A program made the translations under genes and the position numbers. A DNA stretch of 49,775 nucleotides, from assembly GCA_937870855.1 (NCBI GenBank), contig CALMWT010000101.1:1-49775 (forward strand), in the 5' to 3' direction. Shown piece by piece: positions 26,555-35,300 of this stretch; the first letter of the stretch is position 1; every line of letters begins with the position of its first letter. This stretch comes from an uncultured Taibaiella sp. Its GTDB lineage: Bacteria; Bacteroidota; Bacteroidia; Chitinophagales; Chitinophagaceae. A model generated the notes under the pieces. That model had not been told where the DNA came from and ran no database searches. It saw only the letters and a program-made list of their open reading frames with translations.

Positions 26555-27667
26555 ATGAAGAAGGCATTAATCACTGGGATTACAGGGCAGGATGGCGCTT
26601 ACTTAACCGAACTTTTATTACAAAAAGGATATGAAGTTCATGGTATCAAACGTCGTGCATCACTTATTAACACACAACGTATTGACCATTTATATCAAGA
26701 CCCCCATGAAAAGAATCTGAAAATGATTTTGCATTACGGCGATCTTTCAGATTCCACCAATGTTATCAGAATTATTCAGCAGGTACAACCCGACGAAATT
26801 TATAACCTTGGCGCAATGAGCCATGTGCAGGTAAGCTTCGATGAACCCGAATATTCTGCACAAGTAGATGGCATCGGAACGTTGCGCATTCTTGAAGCAG
26901 TTCGCATTTTGGGATTAGAAAAGAAAACCAGAGTGTATCAGGCTTCTACTTCTGAGCTTTACGGATTGGTGCAAGCCGTTCCACAATCGGAAACAACTCC
27001 GTTCTACCCCCGTTCTCCTTACGCAGTGGCAAAACTTTATGGCTACTGGATTACGGTAAACTATCGTGAGGCGTACAACATGTTTGCTTGCAATGGCATT
27101 TTATTTAATCATGAAAGTCCTTTGCGAGGTGAAACCTTTGTGACAAGAAAAATTACGCGTGGTGTTGCAGAAATAGTGTTGGGTCTTAAGAAAAAGCTGT
27201 ACCTCGGCAACCTTGATGCAAAGCGCGATTGGGGTCATGCAAAAGATTATGTGGAAGCCATGTGGTTGATATTACAGCAAGAGGAACCTGAAGATTTCGT
27301 AATTGCAACCGGTATTACTACTGCTGTAAGAGATTTTGTTCGTCTTGCTTTTTCACATGCGGGTGTAGAATTGGGTTTTGAAGGGGAAGGAATTAAAGAA
27401 AAAGGGTTTGTAGTAAATGTTTTAAACCCCGACGTAAAGTTATCTGTTGGTGATGTGGTGGTAGAGGTAGATGAACGATATTTCCGTCCTACAGAAGTTG
27501 ACTTGCTTCTTGGTGATCCTACCAAAGCGCAGGAAAAGCTTGGCTGGAAAGCAAAATATACACTTGATGAACTTGCCAAAGAAATGATAGAAGCAGATAT
27601 TGATCTTTTCCGCAGAGACCTGTTGTTGAAAGAATCTGGTTACCGCACTTTAAACCAGTATGAATAA
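26555..27667 (+). CDS. gmd: GDP-mannose 4,6-dehydratase
   Basis: Converts GDP-mannose to GDP-4-keto-6-deoxymannose, first step to GDP-L-fucose and GDP-rhamnose-type sugars. 370 residues, normal length. Extended SDR features: NADP-binding GITGQDG (8-14), catalytic Thr132 and Glu134 (STSELYG), Tyr156 and Lys160 (SPYAVAK), and the conserved [18 protein letters not shown] and [10 protein letters not shown] segments. The stop codon directly abuts the ATG of fcl (0 bp), so the two are co-translated. Confidence 0.97.
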   Translation: MKKALITGITGQDGAYLTELLLQKGYEVHGIKRRASLINTQRIDHLYQDPHEKNLKMILHYGDLSDSTNVIRIIQQVQPDEIYNLGAMSHVQVSFDEPEYSAQVDGIGTLRILEAVRILGLEKKTRVYQASTSELYGLVQAVPQSETTPFYPRSPYAVAKLYGYWITVNYREAYNMFACNGILFNHESPLRGETFVTRKITRGVAEIVLGLKKKLYLGNLDAKRDWGHAKDYVEAMWLILQQEEPEDFVIATGITTAVRDFVRLAFSHAGVELGFEGEGIKEKGFVVNVLNPDVKLSVGDVVVEVDERYFRPTEVDLLLGDPTKAQEKLGWKAKYTLDELAKEMIEADIDLFRRDLLLKESGYRTLNQYE

Positions 27668-28603
27668 ATGGAACACAACAGTAAGATTTATGTAGCGGGA
27701 CATAATGGCATGGTTGGCTCGGCTATAGTGCGGAAATTACAAGAAGAGGGATATACGAATGTAGTTACAAGAAGTTCCAAAGAACTGGACCTTCGAAATC
27801 AACAAGCGGTCAACGATTTCTTTACTCAGGAGAAACCTCAATTTGTATTTCTTGCTGCCGCTAAGGTAGGAGGTATCGTTGCAAACAATACTTACCGCGC
27901 CGATTTTTTGTATGACAACCTTGCAATGGAGATCAATATCATCCATGCTTCTCACCAAAACAACGTAGAGAAACTTTTATTTCTTGGCAGTTCATGCATT
28001 TATCCAAAGCTTTCCCCTCAACCAATGAAAGAAGAATATCTTCTTACAGGATTGCTGGAAGAAACAAATGAGCCTTATGCCATTGCCAAAATTGCCGGAA
28101 TTAAACTTTGTGAGGCTTACCGAGATCAATATGGTTGCAACTATATAGCTGCGATGCCAACAAACTTGTATGGCAAAGGAGATAATTATCACTTGCAGAA
28201 TTCGCACGTTATTCCAGCGCTGATCAGAAAATTTCATGAAGCAAAAGTTTCAGGAAATGCAACTGTAGAAATTTGGGGAAGTGGTAAACCACTGCGAGAG
28301 TTTATGTATGTTGACGACCTGGCGGATGGGTGTTTGCATTTAATGAGACATTACAATGACAAGTTGTTTGTAAACATTGGAACAGGCGAAGAAATTACGA
28401 TCAACGATCTTGCACAACTAGTGAAGGACGTTGTAAATTTTGAAGGGGAAATTACTTTCGACACCACAAAGCCAGATGGAACACCACGTAAATTGATGGA
28501 TTCTACCCGGCTTCACACAATGGGTTGGAGGCATAAAACTTCATTGAAAGAAGGACTAGGCAAAGCCTACGAATTTTTTAAAGAAGGGGAAGGAAGGTTG
28601 TAG
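27668..28603 (+). CDS. fcl: GDP-L-fucose synthase
   Basis: Epimerises and reduces the Gmd product to GDP-L-fucose using NADPH. 311 residues. SDR motifs: [10 protein letters not shown] (11-20), the catalytic Ser in [10 protein letters not shown] (108-109), Tyr137 and Lys141 (YAIAK), and the family segments [13 protein letters not shown] and [12 protein letters not shown]. It starts at the base after the gmd stop. With gmd it supplies activated fucose to the nearby glycosyltransferases. The transcript ends at the strong hairpin at 28628-28664. Confidence 0.97.
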   Translation: MEHNSKIYVAGHNGMVGSAIVRKLQEEGYTNVVTRSSKELDLRNQQAVNDFFTQEKPQFVFLAAAKVGGIVANNTYRADFLYDNLAMEINIIHASHQNNVEKLLFLGSSCIYPKLSPQPMKEEYLLTGLLEETNEPYAIAKIAGIKLCEAYRDQYGCNYIAAMPTNLYGKGDNYHLQNSHVIPALIRKFHEAKVSGNATVEIWGSGKPLREFMYVDDLADGCLHLMRHYNDKLFVNIGTGEEITINDLAQLVKDVVNFEGEITFDTTKPDGTPRKLMDSTRLHTMGWRHKTSLKEGLGKAYEFFKEGEGRL

Positions 28604-28627
28604 TTAAGAAAAGTTTCACGCAAAAAA

Positions 28628-28664
28628 AAAACGCTCGCAAAGAAGGTTTCGTTGCGAGCGTTTT
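28628..28664. terminator. bidirectional terminator between fcl and a glycosyltransferase gene
   Basis: Perfect 13-bp stem AAAACGCTCGCAA (28628-28640) / TTGCGAGCGTTTT (28652-28664) with an 11-nt loop, plus a preceding A-run. It serves both convergent genes. Confidence 0.85.
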
Positions 28665-28703
28665 AATGCATATCATAAGCGTTGTGTTCGTTGCGGGAAA
28701 AAA

Positions 28704-29486
28704 TCACACATTCTCGAACCCAAGCTTTGCTTTTATTTTATACAAACCTTTTCCAAGTTTGCTTTCCAGCAAATAATGGAGCAGTGCTAATCTCCATTTC
28801 CAAAACGTCTGTTTAATATTTTTTCCGAAGTGCTTTTCATAAACTGCGTAAGTTTCGTTCATAGCATCAAGATACTTTGTGGATGTAACACCGGTTGGAT
28901 CAAAGGTTGCCAGGGGATGATTTATAAAAACGTTTTTCTCATCGGCTATTCGGCACAGAAAGTCGTAATCCATCGCCATTTTTATGCTGGTATCAAACAA
29001 CCCATGTTTTTCATACAGCACCCGCTTCACATACATTGTTGGATGGAAAGTTCCCCTCATTCCACGATATAGTTTTTTCTTTTCAAAAGGTTTTCCAACA
29101 ACTACCCATATTCCCCCACGCATTACGTTCAGTTTACCATGACACCACATCAACTCCTTGTCGCCCTCGAAAACCTCTTTTATTTTTCCTAAAACCGAAT
29201 TATCGTAAAGCTGATCTCCACTGTTGAGTAAAAGTATTATTTCCCCTGTTGTGTTATTGATGCCTTTGTTAAATGCATCTGCAATGCCATTATCAGGCTC
29301 GCATATCCACTTCCTGTAAGCAGGCTGCGGATTGGAGTGAAGATGATTTTTTATATCTGGCTTTGTTGATCCGTCAATTATAATGTGTTCGTTAGGAAGC
29401 AAAATTTGATCATCAACACTCTTGCAGGTTGTGATTACATCTTCGAGGTTGTTGAAAGAGATGGTGATGATGGAGAGCAGGGGCAT
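28704..29486 (-). CDS. glycosyltransferase family 2
   Basis: 260 residues. GT-A fold markers: LLSIITISFNNLEDVITTCKSV at the N-terminus, IIIDGSTKPD, EPDNGIADAFNKGINNTTGEIILLLNSGDQLYD (the NSGD takes the place of DxD), and a C-terminal MAMDYDFLCRIADE segment. It resembles WcaE-type colanic-acid transferases. ATG 29486 is chosen over a TTG at 29495. The first ~60 bp of this gene are duplicated upstream at 29823-29884. Probably adds a sugar to the locus's glycan; donor and acceptor unknown. Confidence 0.88.
   Translation of the reverse strand: MPLLSIITISFNNLEDVITTCKSVDDQILLPNEHIIIDGSTKPDIKNHLHSNPQPAYRKWICEPDNGIADAFNKGINNTTGEIILLLNSGDQLYDNSVLGKIKEVFEGDKELMWCHGKLNVMRGGIWVVVGKPFEKKKLYRGMRGTFHPTMYVKRVLYEKHGLFDTSIKMAMDYDFLCRIADEKNVFINHPLATFDPTGVTSTKYLDAMNETYAVYEKHFGKNIKQTFWKWRLALLHYLLESKLGKGLYKIKAKLGFENV
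29432..29476. repeat. 45-bp exact direct repeat, copy inside the GT2 gene 5' end
   Basis: Identical to 29840-29884. Weaker similarity continues for about 17 bp on the left side (from about 29415). It encodes the SIITISFNNLEDVI segment. Confidence 0.9.
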
Positions 29487-29525
29487 CGGCAACAATTATC
29501 ATTTGAGCTAAGCCCGAAGAAGGAA

Positions 29526-29783
29526 TTAATTTTTGAGGTATAAGCCTAAGATCATTAAGGCTAATGTGATAAAGAAAGCAAAAAACCAATTGAGCATATC
29601 GGTTTTAGTACCTTCTATTTTAGACAGCAGATCAATTTTATCCTCTTTAGTTAGCAGCACATCTTTTATCTCTTCGTATTTCCGTTCTATTTTTTCTTCA
29701 AGGAATTTAATGAAAGTCTCAGCTTCTTTTTCACTGAACCTGTTTTTGAAAATTTCATAAAACTTTAATTCCAGAGCGGTCAT
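29526..29783 (-). CDS. small coiled-coil membrane-anchored protein (DUF1640-like)
   Basis: 85 residues from ATG 29783: MTALELKFYEIF, a charged helical stretch (FSEKEAETFIKFLEEKIERKYEE, DVLLTKEDKIDLLSKIEGTKTD) and one C-terminal membrane helix (MLNWFFAFFITLALMILGLYL). This is the pattern of the small DUF1640/coiled-coil proteins common in Bacteroidota accessory DNA; function unknown. The frame is open without a stop back to 29891, where it becomes the duplicated N-terminus of a GT2 enzyme, so a 121-residue chimeric product is possible. The 39-bp gap to the GT2 gene shows no signals. Confidence 0.6.
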   Translation of the reverse strand: MTALELKFYEIFKNRFSEKEAETFIKFLEEKIERKYEEIKDVLLTKEDKIDLLSKIEGTKTDMLNWFFAFFITLALMILGLYLKN

Positions 29784-29891
29784 ATAGCCAGCGTTATGTT
29801 CAAAAATAGAAAAAATGCTGCCAACACTTTTGCTGGTAATGATTACATCTTCGAGGTTGTTGAAAGAGATGGTGATGATGGAGAAGGTCAT
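29784..29891 (-). pseudogene. 5' remnant of a GT2 glycosyltransferase, in frame with the coiled-coil gene
   Basis: Starting at ATG 29891 it encodes MTFSIITISFNNLEDVIITSKSV, nearly the N-terminus of the GT2 at 28704-29486, then loses similarity before MTALELKFY. No rest of a glycosyltransferase follows, so this is a truncated duplicate. It could be expressed as a 36-residue leader on the DUF1640-like protein. Confidence 0.7.
29840..29884. repeat. 45-bp exact direct repeat, copy in the GT2 remnant
   Basis: Second copy of 29432-29476, 408 bp away, same orientation. The segment between the copies carries most of the coiled-coil gene plus the GT2 start codon region. Confidence 0.9.
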
Positions 29892-29897
29892 AGACTA

Positions 29898-30641
29898 CTA
29901 ATCAAAAACCTTATGACTTAAGTCTTTCTTCACAAAAATTGCATCCCCATATATAGGAATACCGGTTTTTTTAGAAAGTGACTGATCAGCAAAACCAATG
30001 AACTTAAAGCCCGCGTTTCCGAAATAATTATACACATCATCAAACAACCATTGTCCTTCATAAAGTGCTTCAAAAGAAGTTTCAACTATTATCACCGCCG
30101 CTTTTCGAATTGTGTTCGGAGCACCTGCGAGTACTTTTTCCTCATAGCCTTGTACGTCTATTTTTATAAGAATATTTTTAGATAGTTTTTCTTTTGCAAA
30201 AACATCATCCAATCTTCTCAGTTGTATAGTTTCCTTTGTCGTATAGACAGACTCTGGATAAAGGTCTTTGTGCATGTCCTTCATGCCGAGGATTGACGAA
30301 CTGACAAAATTGTTGCTAATATTTATTTCTGTTGTGCCGGTGGCATCACTAAGTCCATAGTTGTAGGTTGTAACGTTATATTGCTTGGTATTAGTTACAA
30401 GATTCTCATAACATGCTTTTATAGGTTCAAATGCAAATATTTTTTTGTTAGGAAGTGTTTTTACGATTGTATGAATGAATTGGCCTTCGTTAGACCCAAC
30501 ATCTACTATAGTTTGTATGTTTAGTTTATGTAGCCAGTTTCCTACTTTTACTGTAGTGAGCGAATCCTGAAGTTTTACGATCTCATAGCCGAAGGAGTTT
30601 AAAAATTTCCTTATAGGGAGTGTCAAAATTTTGAGCATCAT
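29898..30641 (-). CDS. FkbM family methyltransferase
   Basis: 247 residues. SAM-dependent methyltransferase features: TIVDVGSNEGQFI (motif I), IFAFEPIKACYENL (motif II), YNYGLSDATGTTEI, and the FkbM signature NILIKIDVQGYEEKVLAGA followed by VIIVETSF. Related to but clearly distinct from the FkbM at 25716. Its stop is 6 bp before the GT2 remnant start on the same strand, so the coiled-coil gene and GT2 may be in its operon. It is divergent from the GT2 gene at 30707. Probably methylates a sugar in the surface glycan. Confidence 0.88.
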   Translation of the reverse strand: MMLKILTLPIRKFLNSFGYEIVKLQDSLTTVKVGNWLHKLNIQTIVDVGSNEGQFIHTIVKTLPNKKIFAFEPIKACYENLVTNTKQYNVTTYNYGLSDATGTTEINISNNFVSSSILGMKDMHKDLYPESVYTTKETIQLRRLDDVFAKEKLSKNILIKIDVQGYEEKVLAGAPNTIRKAAVIIVETSFEALYEGQWLFDDVYNYFGNAGFKFIGFADQSLSKKTGIPIYGDAIFVKKDLSHKVFD

Positions 30642-30655
30642 TTATATTTAAAACG

Positions 30656-30663
30656 CAAAGCTA
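30656..30663 (-). promoter_or_regulatory. putative -7 element for the second FkbM gene
   Basis: On the minus strand this reads TAGCTTTG (exact TAnnTTTG), 15 nt upstream of the ATG at 30641. No -33 element at normal spacing. Confidence 0.35.
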
Positions 30664-30706
30664 AATAAGAAATTCAGAGCTGTATATCACCAAACACTAA
30701 ATCTCT

Positions 30707-31573
30707 ATGACGGAGAATCTACCAAAGATTACAGTGGTAACACCTTCTTATAATCAGGCTCAATATCTTGAACAAACAATTCTTTCCGTCATCGGACAAC
30801 AGTATCCAAATCTGGAGTACATTATTATGGATGGCGGAAGTACGGATGCGAGTGTGGAAATTATTAAGAAGTATGAATCTCATGTAACGCATTGGCAAAG
30901 TAAAAAAGATAATGGTCAGGCATCTGCTATCAATGAAGGATTTTCTTTAGCAACAGGAGATGTCTTATGCTGGCTTAATTCAGACGATATGTATTTGCCA
31001 GGAACCTTGTTGAAAATTGGAAGAATCTTTATCGAAACGCTGGAACCTACAATTGTATTTGGAAATTGCTTCCATTTTTACGAAAATAGTTCGAAGACAA
31101 GGGGAAGCAATGTTGTAAAAAGACATAAAGAACTGGACATCGCAATGTGCGATTACATAATCCAACCCTCATGTTTCTGGAACAGAACGGCCCAAGAAAA
31201 AGTAGGATTTCTCGATGAAAAAATTCATTACGCTTTCGATTGGGAATGGTTCATCCGTGCGAATAAGGTGGATGTTCATTTTTTGCCCTGTACGGAATAT
31301 TTATCACTTTACCGAATACACGAATTTCACAAAAGTGGAAGTGGGGGCAGTAATCGTGCTATTGAAATAGGAGAAATCTACAAAAAGTACACTACAGAAA
31401 ATGTAAGCAAGGCCTTCTTAAGATGGAATAATATAAGTAGTAAGAGTAAATTTTTTCATAACCTGGTATCTGTTTCTGATAAGTATGATTTGAATCTGGT
31501 TAATAAAAGCGTTCACCGCTTGTTGTTTTCTTTTGTCAACTATAAAACGTACAGACATATAGTAAAGATGTAA
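30707..31573 (+). CDS. glycosyltransferase family 2
   Basis: 288 residues. Typical GT2 N-terminus ITVVTPSYNQAQYLEQTILSVIGQQYPNLEYIIMDGGSTD, then the substrate region KDNGQASAINEGFSLATGDVLCWLNSDDMY (DxD-type NSDD), and a C-terminal acceptor region with FDWEWFIRANK. It would transfer a nucleotide-sugar-derived residue to a growing glycan at the inner membrane; the sugar is not predictable. Divergent from the FkbM gene with 65 bp between starts, and followed 40 bp later by a T9SS protein gene. Confidence 0.9.
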   Translation: MTENLPKITVVTPSYNQAQYLEQTILSVIGQQYPNLEYIIMDGGSTDASVEIIKKYESHVTHWQSKKDNGQASAINEGFSLATGDVLCWLNSDDMYLPGTLLKIGRIFIETLEPTIVFGNCFHFYENSSKTRGSNVVKRHKELDIAMCDYIIQPSCFWNRTAQEKVGFLDEKIHYAFDWEWFIRANKVDVHFLPCTEYLSLYRIHEFHKSGSGGSNRAIEIGEIYKKYTTENVSKAFLRWNNISSKSKFFHNLVSVSDKYDLNLVNKSVHRLLFSFVNYKTYRHIVKM

Positions 31574-31584
31574 CGCATTTGTTT

Positions 31585-31592
31585 TATGTTTG
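31585..31592 (+). promoter_or_regulatory. putative -7 element for the PKD/CHU_C protein gene
   Basis: TATGTTTG, exact TAnnTTTG, 22 bp before ATG 31614. No -33 TTG at the right distance. Confidence 0.3.
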
Positions 31593-31613
31593 TTTTTGAA
31601 CAACTTCTCACCA

Positions 31614-33359
31614 ATGCGTCATGCTCTATCGTTCTTACTTACAATGTTTGCAAACTATTTGTTTGCAGACACAACTTCTGTAAGCCTTAAAATTTCATCT
31701 CCCTGTCCTATTATTCAAAATCTCCCAGACACCATTTATACCTGTAATCCTACTGTCCAGTTAAATCCAACGCTTACTTCTTCAGGAGGTGTAATCACTG
31801 TTGATACTACTTGGACTCCTTCAATAGGATTATCTAATCCTAATACGATAAACCCAATTGTAACAGTGGGGACGAGCGCACAAGTCTATAAACTTACGAT
31901 ACAAGCATTGAGTACCACCAATCTTGTTATTAATGGAGATTTTAGCAGTGGGAATACAGGCTTTACAAGTAATTATTCCGTTGGGCAAGGAGGTGCATTC
32001 GGGCCCTTGTCCAGTGAAGGACAATATGTGATTATCAACAACGCAGCGGCAGCTCACAATTTATTTGCATCGTTTGGAGATCATACTACGGGCACCGGAC
32101 AAATGATGGTTGTAAACGGGGCTTCTGTACCTAATATTAATGTTTGGTGTCAGAATATAAACATTCAACCTAACACATGGTATGACTTTTCGGCTTGGGT
32201 AGCGACTCCTTATCCTAACAATCCTGCTATCCTTCAATTTTCAGTTAATGGTAGTTTACTAGGACAGCCCTTCAATGCTCCCAATTCTCTTGGCAACTGG
32301 TCTCCATTTCAGGTCAGTTGGTTTAGTGGCAACAGTACAATAGCGACAATTTGTATCACCAATCAGAATACGGCACTTGATGGTAATGACTTTGCCTTAG
32401 ACGACATACAGTTTCGGGAGATCTGTTTTGTGAGCGATTCTATATACATTGTTCCAGGCTCTGTAAATGCTTTTTTCTCTAGCCCTGACACAATTTGTGT
32501 CGACAAAAGCATTACGTTTACGAGTGCTTACAATGATCCTTCAAGCAGCTATTATTGGAGCTTTGGAGATGGTTTTTCGTCGAGCAACTATTCTACCCAG
32601 CACAGTTATGTAACACCTGGACTATATACAATTACTCATGTCCTATACAATTCTCCCACTTGTAAGGATACGTTTCAGAAACAAATTTTTGTTCGTGAGC
32701 CTTATGAATTTTATAAATCAGCCATCATTTGCAAGGGAAGTTCTGTTATTTTAGGAAATCAAACAATAACAGATAGCGGAAGGTATATGTACACTTTTCA
32801 AACTTCAGGTGCCTGCGACTCTACTGTGCATTTGGAGGTAGCTGTGGCTGAAACTCCTCATGTCAATTTCACCTTCACCTCCGTTTTAAACATGCCTGTG
32901 AAGTTCACAAATCATTCCACTAATGCAACATCCTTTTTATGGAATTTTGGAGATTCTGCAACAAGTACAGAAGTACATCCGACCCATCAATATAAACGCT
33001 CGGGTAATTTCAAAGTTTGTCTTACAGGTTGGAGCGCCGAAGGTTGCAAACAGGTAGTATGTAAAACTGTTTCGGTTGAAGTGATTATTGCTATAGATGT
33101 TCCCACCGCATTTTCACCAAATGCAGACGGGGTTAATGACGTCTTATTTGTAAGAGGTGGAGGCATTGAGCGAATATGTTTCAGGATTTATAACAGATGG
33201 GGGCAGCAAATTTTCGAAACCAACAATCTATCGGAGGGATGGGACGGCACTTATAAAGGAACTCCTGTGGACATAGAAACTGTAGCTTTTGTTTTACAAG
33301 CAACATTTATTGATGGAAACACAATTACCAAACAAGGAAATATCACATTAATCAGGTAA
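31614..33359 (+). CDS. secreted PKD-domain protein with T9SS type B sorting domain
   Basis: 581 residues from ATG 31614 (MRHALSFLLTMFANYLFA signal peptide). A TTG at 31590 would add 8 residues. After an Ig-like segment (LPDTIYTCNPTVQLNPTL) comes a carbohydrate-binding-like jelly-roll (about 100-280; NLVINGDFSSGNTGF ... DGNDFALDDIQF), then PKD modules marked by YYWSFGDGFSSS and FLWNFGDSATSTEVHP, and a final CHU_C domain (VPTAFSPNADGVND, IYNRWGQQIFE, GWDGTYKGTP). Exported by T9SS and attached to or released from the surface. No PorP/SprF gene is adjacent, unlike the giant protein. Confidence 0.9.
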   Translation: MRHALSFLLTMFANYLFADTTSVSLKISSPCPIIQNLPDTIYTCNPTVQLNPTLTSSGGVITVDTTWTPSIGLSNPNTINPIVTVGTSAQVYKLTIQALSTTNLVINGDFSSGNTGFTSNYSVGQGGAFGPLSSEGQYVIINNAAAAHNLFASFGDHTTGTGQMMVVNGASVPNINVWCQNINIQPNTWYDFSAWVATPYPNNPAILQFSVNGSLLGQPFNAPNSLGNWSPFQVSWFSGNSTIATICITNQNTALDGNDFALDDIQFREICFVSDSIYIVPGSVNAFFSSPDTICVDKSITFTSAYNDPSSSYYWSFGDGFSSSNYSTQHSYVTPGLYTITHVLYNSPTCKDTFQKQIFVREPYEFYKSAIICKGSSVILGNQTITDSGRYMYTFQTSGACDSTVHLEVAVAETPHVNFTFTSVLNMPVKFTNHSTNATSFLWNFGDSATSTEVHPTHQYKRSGNFKVCLTGWSAEGCKQVVCKTVSVEVIIAIDVPTAFSPNADGVNDVLFVRGGGIERICFRIYNRWGQQIFETNNLSEGWDGTYKGTPVDIETVAFVLQATFIDGNTITKQGNITLIR

Positions 33360-33370
33360 AAAAACTTACG

Positions 33371-34618
33371 ATGAAAAAAATCAAGCTTTTAGTATTTTTT
33401 CTATTGACTTCATTGAATCTATTAGCGCAACTGATACCACAAGTTGGTATAGTGGCTCATTACCCTTTCAACGGAAATGCAAATGATGTGAGTAGTAACA
33501 GTTTTCACCTCACAGGAATTGGTGCTACATTATGTCCTGACCGTTTTGGAAGAACTAACCACGCTTATCAATTTGACGGTATTAATGATTATTTATTCTA
33601 TGGCGCAGCTTTGCCTCAAGATTCTGTTTATACTTTCTCTTTTTGGTATCTAAGTGAGAATAGTAATCAACGTGGTCATATTCTTAACAACGGTAACAGT
33701 GCTGCGAATGGTATTGGCGTATTGCAGAATTCCGGAATTACATCTCCCCAAGTTCCAGGAAGCTCAATAAGTTTTTTCGCCGGAGGAGTGAATTTTTTTT
33801 ATGCAACAGCAACAAACATTAATGCATGGCATCATGTGGTAGTAAGGTGCAACTTAGATACTTTCGATTTTTTCTACGACAATGTCTGGAAATACTCAGG
33901 TCAATTCAATAGCTACAGTCCAAATGGAGTTTTCTTTTTAGGTTATAATTATATTCAGAACAAAGATGGCTTCAAAGGAAAAATAGACGACTTCGCACTC
34001 TACAACCGTGCGTTGACGTTAGCGGAGATCGATACATTATTTCATGGTTGTGGGCAGCAAATCACTTCGCAGCCTGCTAACCAAACTGTACTTGGAGGAA
34101 ACAATACAATGTTTATCTTGGCTACTGCTATTACATCGCAAGCAACATACCAATGGCAAATGGATGCAGGCACTGGCTTTACCAATCTTTCAAATGCAGG
34201 TCCATTCAGCGGTGTAAACACCGATACGCTTATTATCTCAAACGTATCACAAACATTGCACAACAATGATTTCAGAGTTATTCTTACCAATGATATTGGT
34301 TGCAAAGACACTTCAAGTGCAGCGAAGTTGTTGGTTACACCAAATAGCATTTATAGCGTATCGCAAGAGGAAGAGATTTCAGTTTTTCCAAATCCATCGC
34401 AGGGAAAGTTTGTAATTAAAACAAACCAGTTGGCAATAAATGAAGCATATACTATTGAAGTCAGCAATCTTTTAGGTCAAACTATGATACGCAAAACATT
34501 GTCGGGTGCAACGCTTGCACATTACACTATTGATCTGAATGAAAGCGGCATCTACATCCTCACGTTTACAAACGCCGAACAAAAGATAATAGCAAGAAAA
34601 AAATTGGTGGTTGAATAA
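33371..34618 (+). CDS. LamG-domain protein with T9SS type A sorting tail
   Basis: 415 residues. Signal peptide MKKIKLLVFFLLTSLNLLA; a LamG/concanavalin-like module (about 25-222; VAHYPFNGNANDVSSNSFHLTG, YQFDGINDYL, DDFALYNRALTLAEI); an Ig-like module (about 228-322; TSQPANQTVLGGNNTMF, YQWQMDAG); then a Por_Secre_tail type A sorting domain (about 335-415; SVFPNPSQGKFVIKT, LNESGIYILTF, KKLVVE). It is predicted to be exported by T9SS, possibly with A-LPS attachment, and to bind glycans. It starts 11 bp after the PKD/CHU_C gene, so the two are co-transcribed. Confidence 0.92.
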   Translation: MKKIKLLVFFLLTSLNLLAQLIPQVGIVAHYPFNGNANDVSSNSFHLTGIGATLCPDRFGRTNHAYQFDGINDYLFYGAALPQDSVYTFSFWYLSENSNQRGHILNNGNSAANGIGVLQNSGITSPQVPGSSISFFAGGVNFFYATATNINAWHHVVVRCNLDTFDFFYDNVWKYSGQFNSYSPNGVFFLGYNYIQNKDGFKGKIDDFALYNRALTLAEIDTLFHGCGQQITSQPANQTVLGGNNTMFILATAITSQATYQWQMDAGTGFTNLSNAGPFSGVNTDTLIISNVSQTLHNNDFRVILTNDIGCKDTSSAAKLLVTPNSIYSVSQEEEISVFPNPSQGKFVIKTNQLAINEAYTIEVSNLLGQTMIRKTLSGATLAHYTIDLNESGIYILTFTNAEQKIIARKKLVVE

Positions 34619-34756
34619 GCAACTCTATGCAGCATAGAATGCAGAAATTTTTATGATGCTTATGATTTACACGTCCTATTTTTTGTCATAAAGATCAGTG
34701 TCATCAGCGTTCTAACCACGTACTCAGTTTTTGCCATTTCACCATAATTTCCACTC

Positions 34757-34786
34757 TTGTAAATTCCACCCATACGCCTAACTTTG
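34757..34786 (+). promoter_or_regulatory. promoter of the nuo operon
   Basis: TTG (34757-34759), 19 bp, TAACTTTG (34779-34786): both Bacteroidota elements at ideal spacing, 28 bp upstream of the nuoA ATG. The best promoter match in the window. The rest of 34619-34814 shows no other feature. Confidence 0.6.
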
Positions 34787-34814
34787 TGCCCGCGCCATAA
34801 GTCGCTGATAAACG

Positions 34815-35210
34815 ATGATAAATGCCATATTATTACAAGCTGCACAAGGCACACCTATAGACTACATGCCCATTGTTTTGCAGCTAATTGTGGCTTTGGG
34901 ATTTGTAGCATTCATGATTACTGCAACCCATCTTTTGGGCCCTAAAAGAAACACTTCCGACAAGCTTGTTAACTTCGAATCAGGCATACCATCTGTAGGA
35001 AATGCCCGCCAACCGATGGCTATCAAATATTTTCTTGTGGCCATCCTTTTTGTGCTGTTTGATGTTGAAGTAATATTCTTCTATCCCTACGCTGTGAATT
35101 TTAGAGAATTGGGAACAGAAGGTTTTTACGCTGTGCTGATGTTCGTGGCTTTCTTTTTATGTGGGTTTATCTATGTGCTTAAGAAAGGCGCTTTGGAGTG
35201 GGAAGAGTAG
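34815..35210 (+). CDS. nuoA: NADH-quinone oxidoreductase subunit A
   Basis: 131 residues, three membrane helices (PIVLQLIVALGFVAFMITATHLLG, MAIKYFLVAILFVLFDVEVIFFYPYAV, GFYAVLMFVAFFLCGFIYVLKKG). The family motif KYFLVAILFVLFDVEVIFFYP with the conserved acidic pair is intact. It is a membrane-arm subunit at the interface to the quinone site of Complex I. First gene of the operon, directly behind the promoter. Confidence 0.96.
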   Translation: MINAILLQAAQGTPIDYMPIVLQLIVALGFVAFMITATHLLGPKRNTSDKLVNFESGIPSVGNARQPMAIKYFLVAILFVLFDVEVIFFYPYAVNFRELGTEGFYAVLMFVAFFLCGFIYVLKKGALEWEE

Positions 35211-35217
35211 GCAATAT

Positions 35218-35294
35218 GATAATTTGATGATGTGATGATTTGATAATAATACACTGGCATCATCAAATTACCGAATTATCAAATCATCAAATTA
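35218..35294. repeat. inverted-repeat spacer between nuoA and nuoB
   Basis: Outer arms TAATTTGATGAT (35220-35231) and ATCATCAAATTA (35283-35294) form a perfect 12-bp stem. The interior also repeats the words ATTTGAT and ATCAAAT. It is likely to fold in the nuo mRNA. Confidence 0.7.
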
Positions 35295-35300
35295 GAAAAA

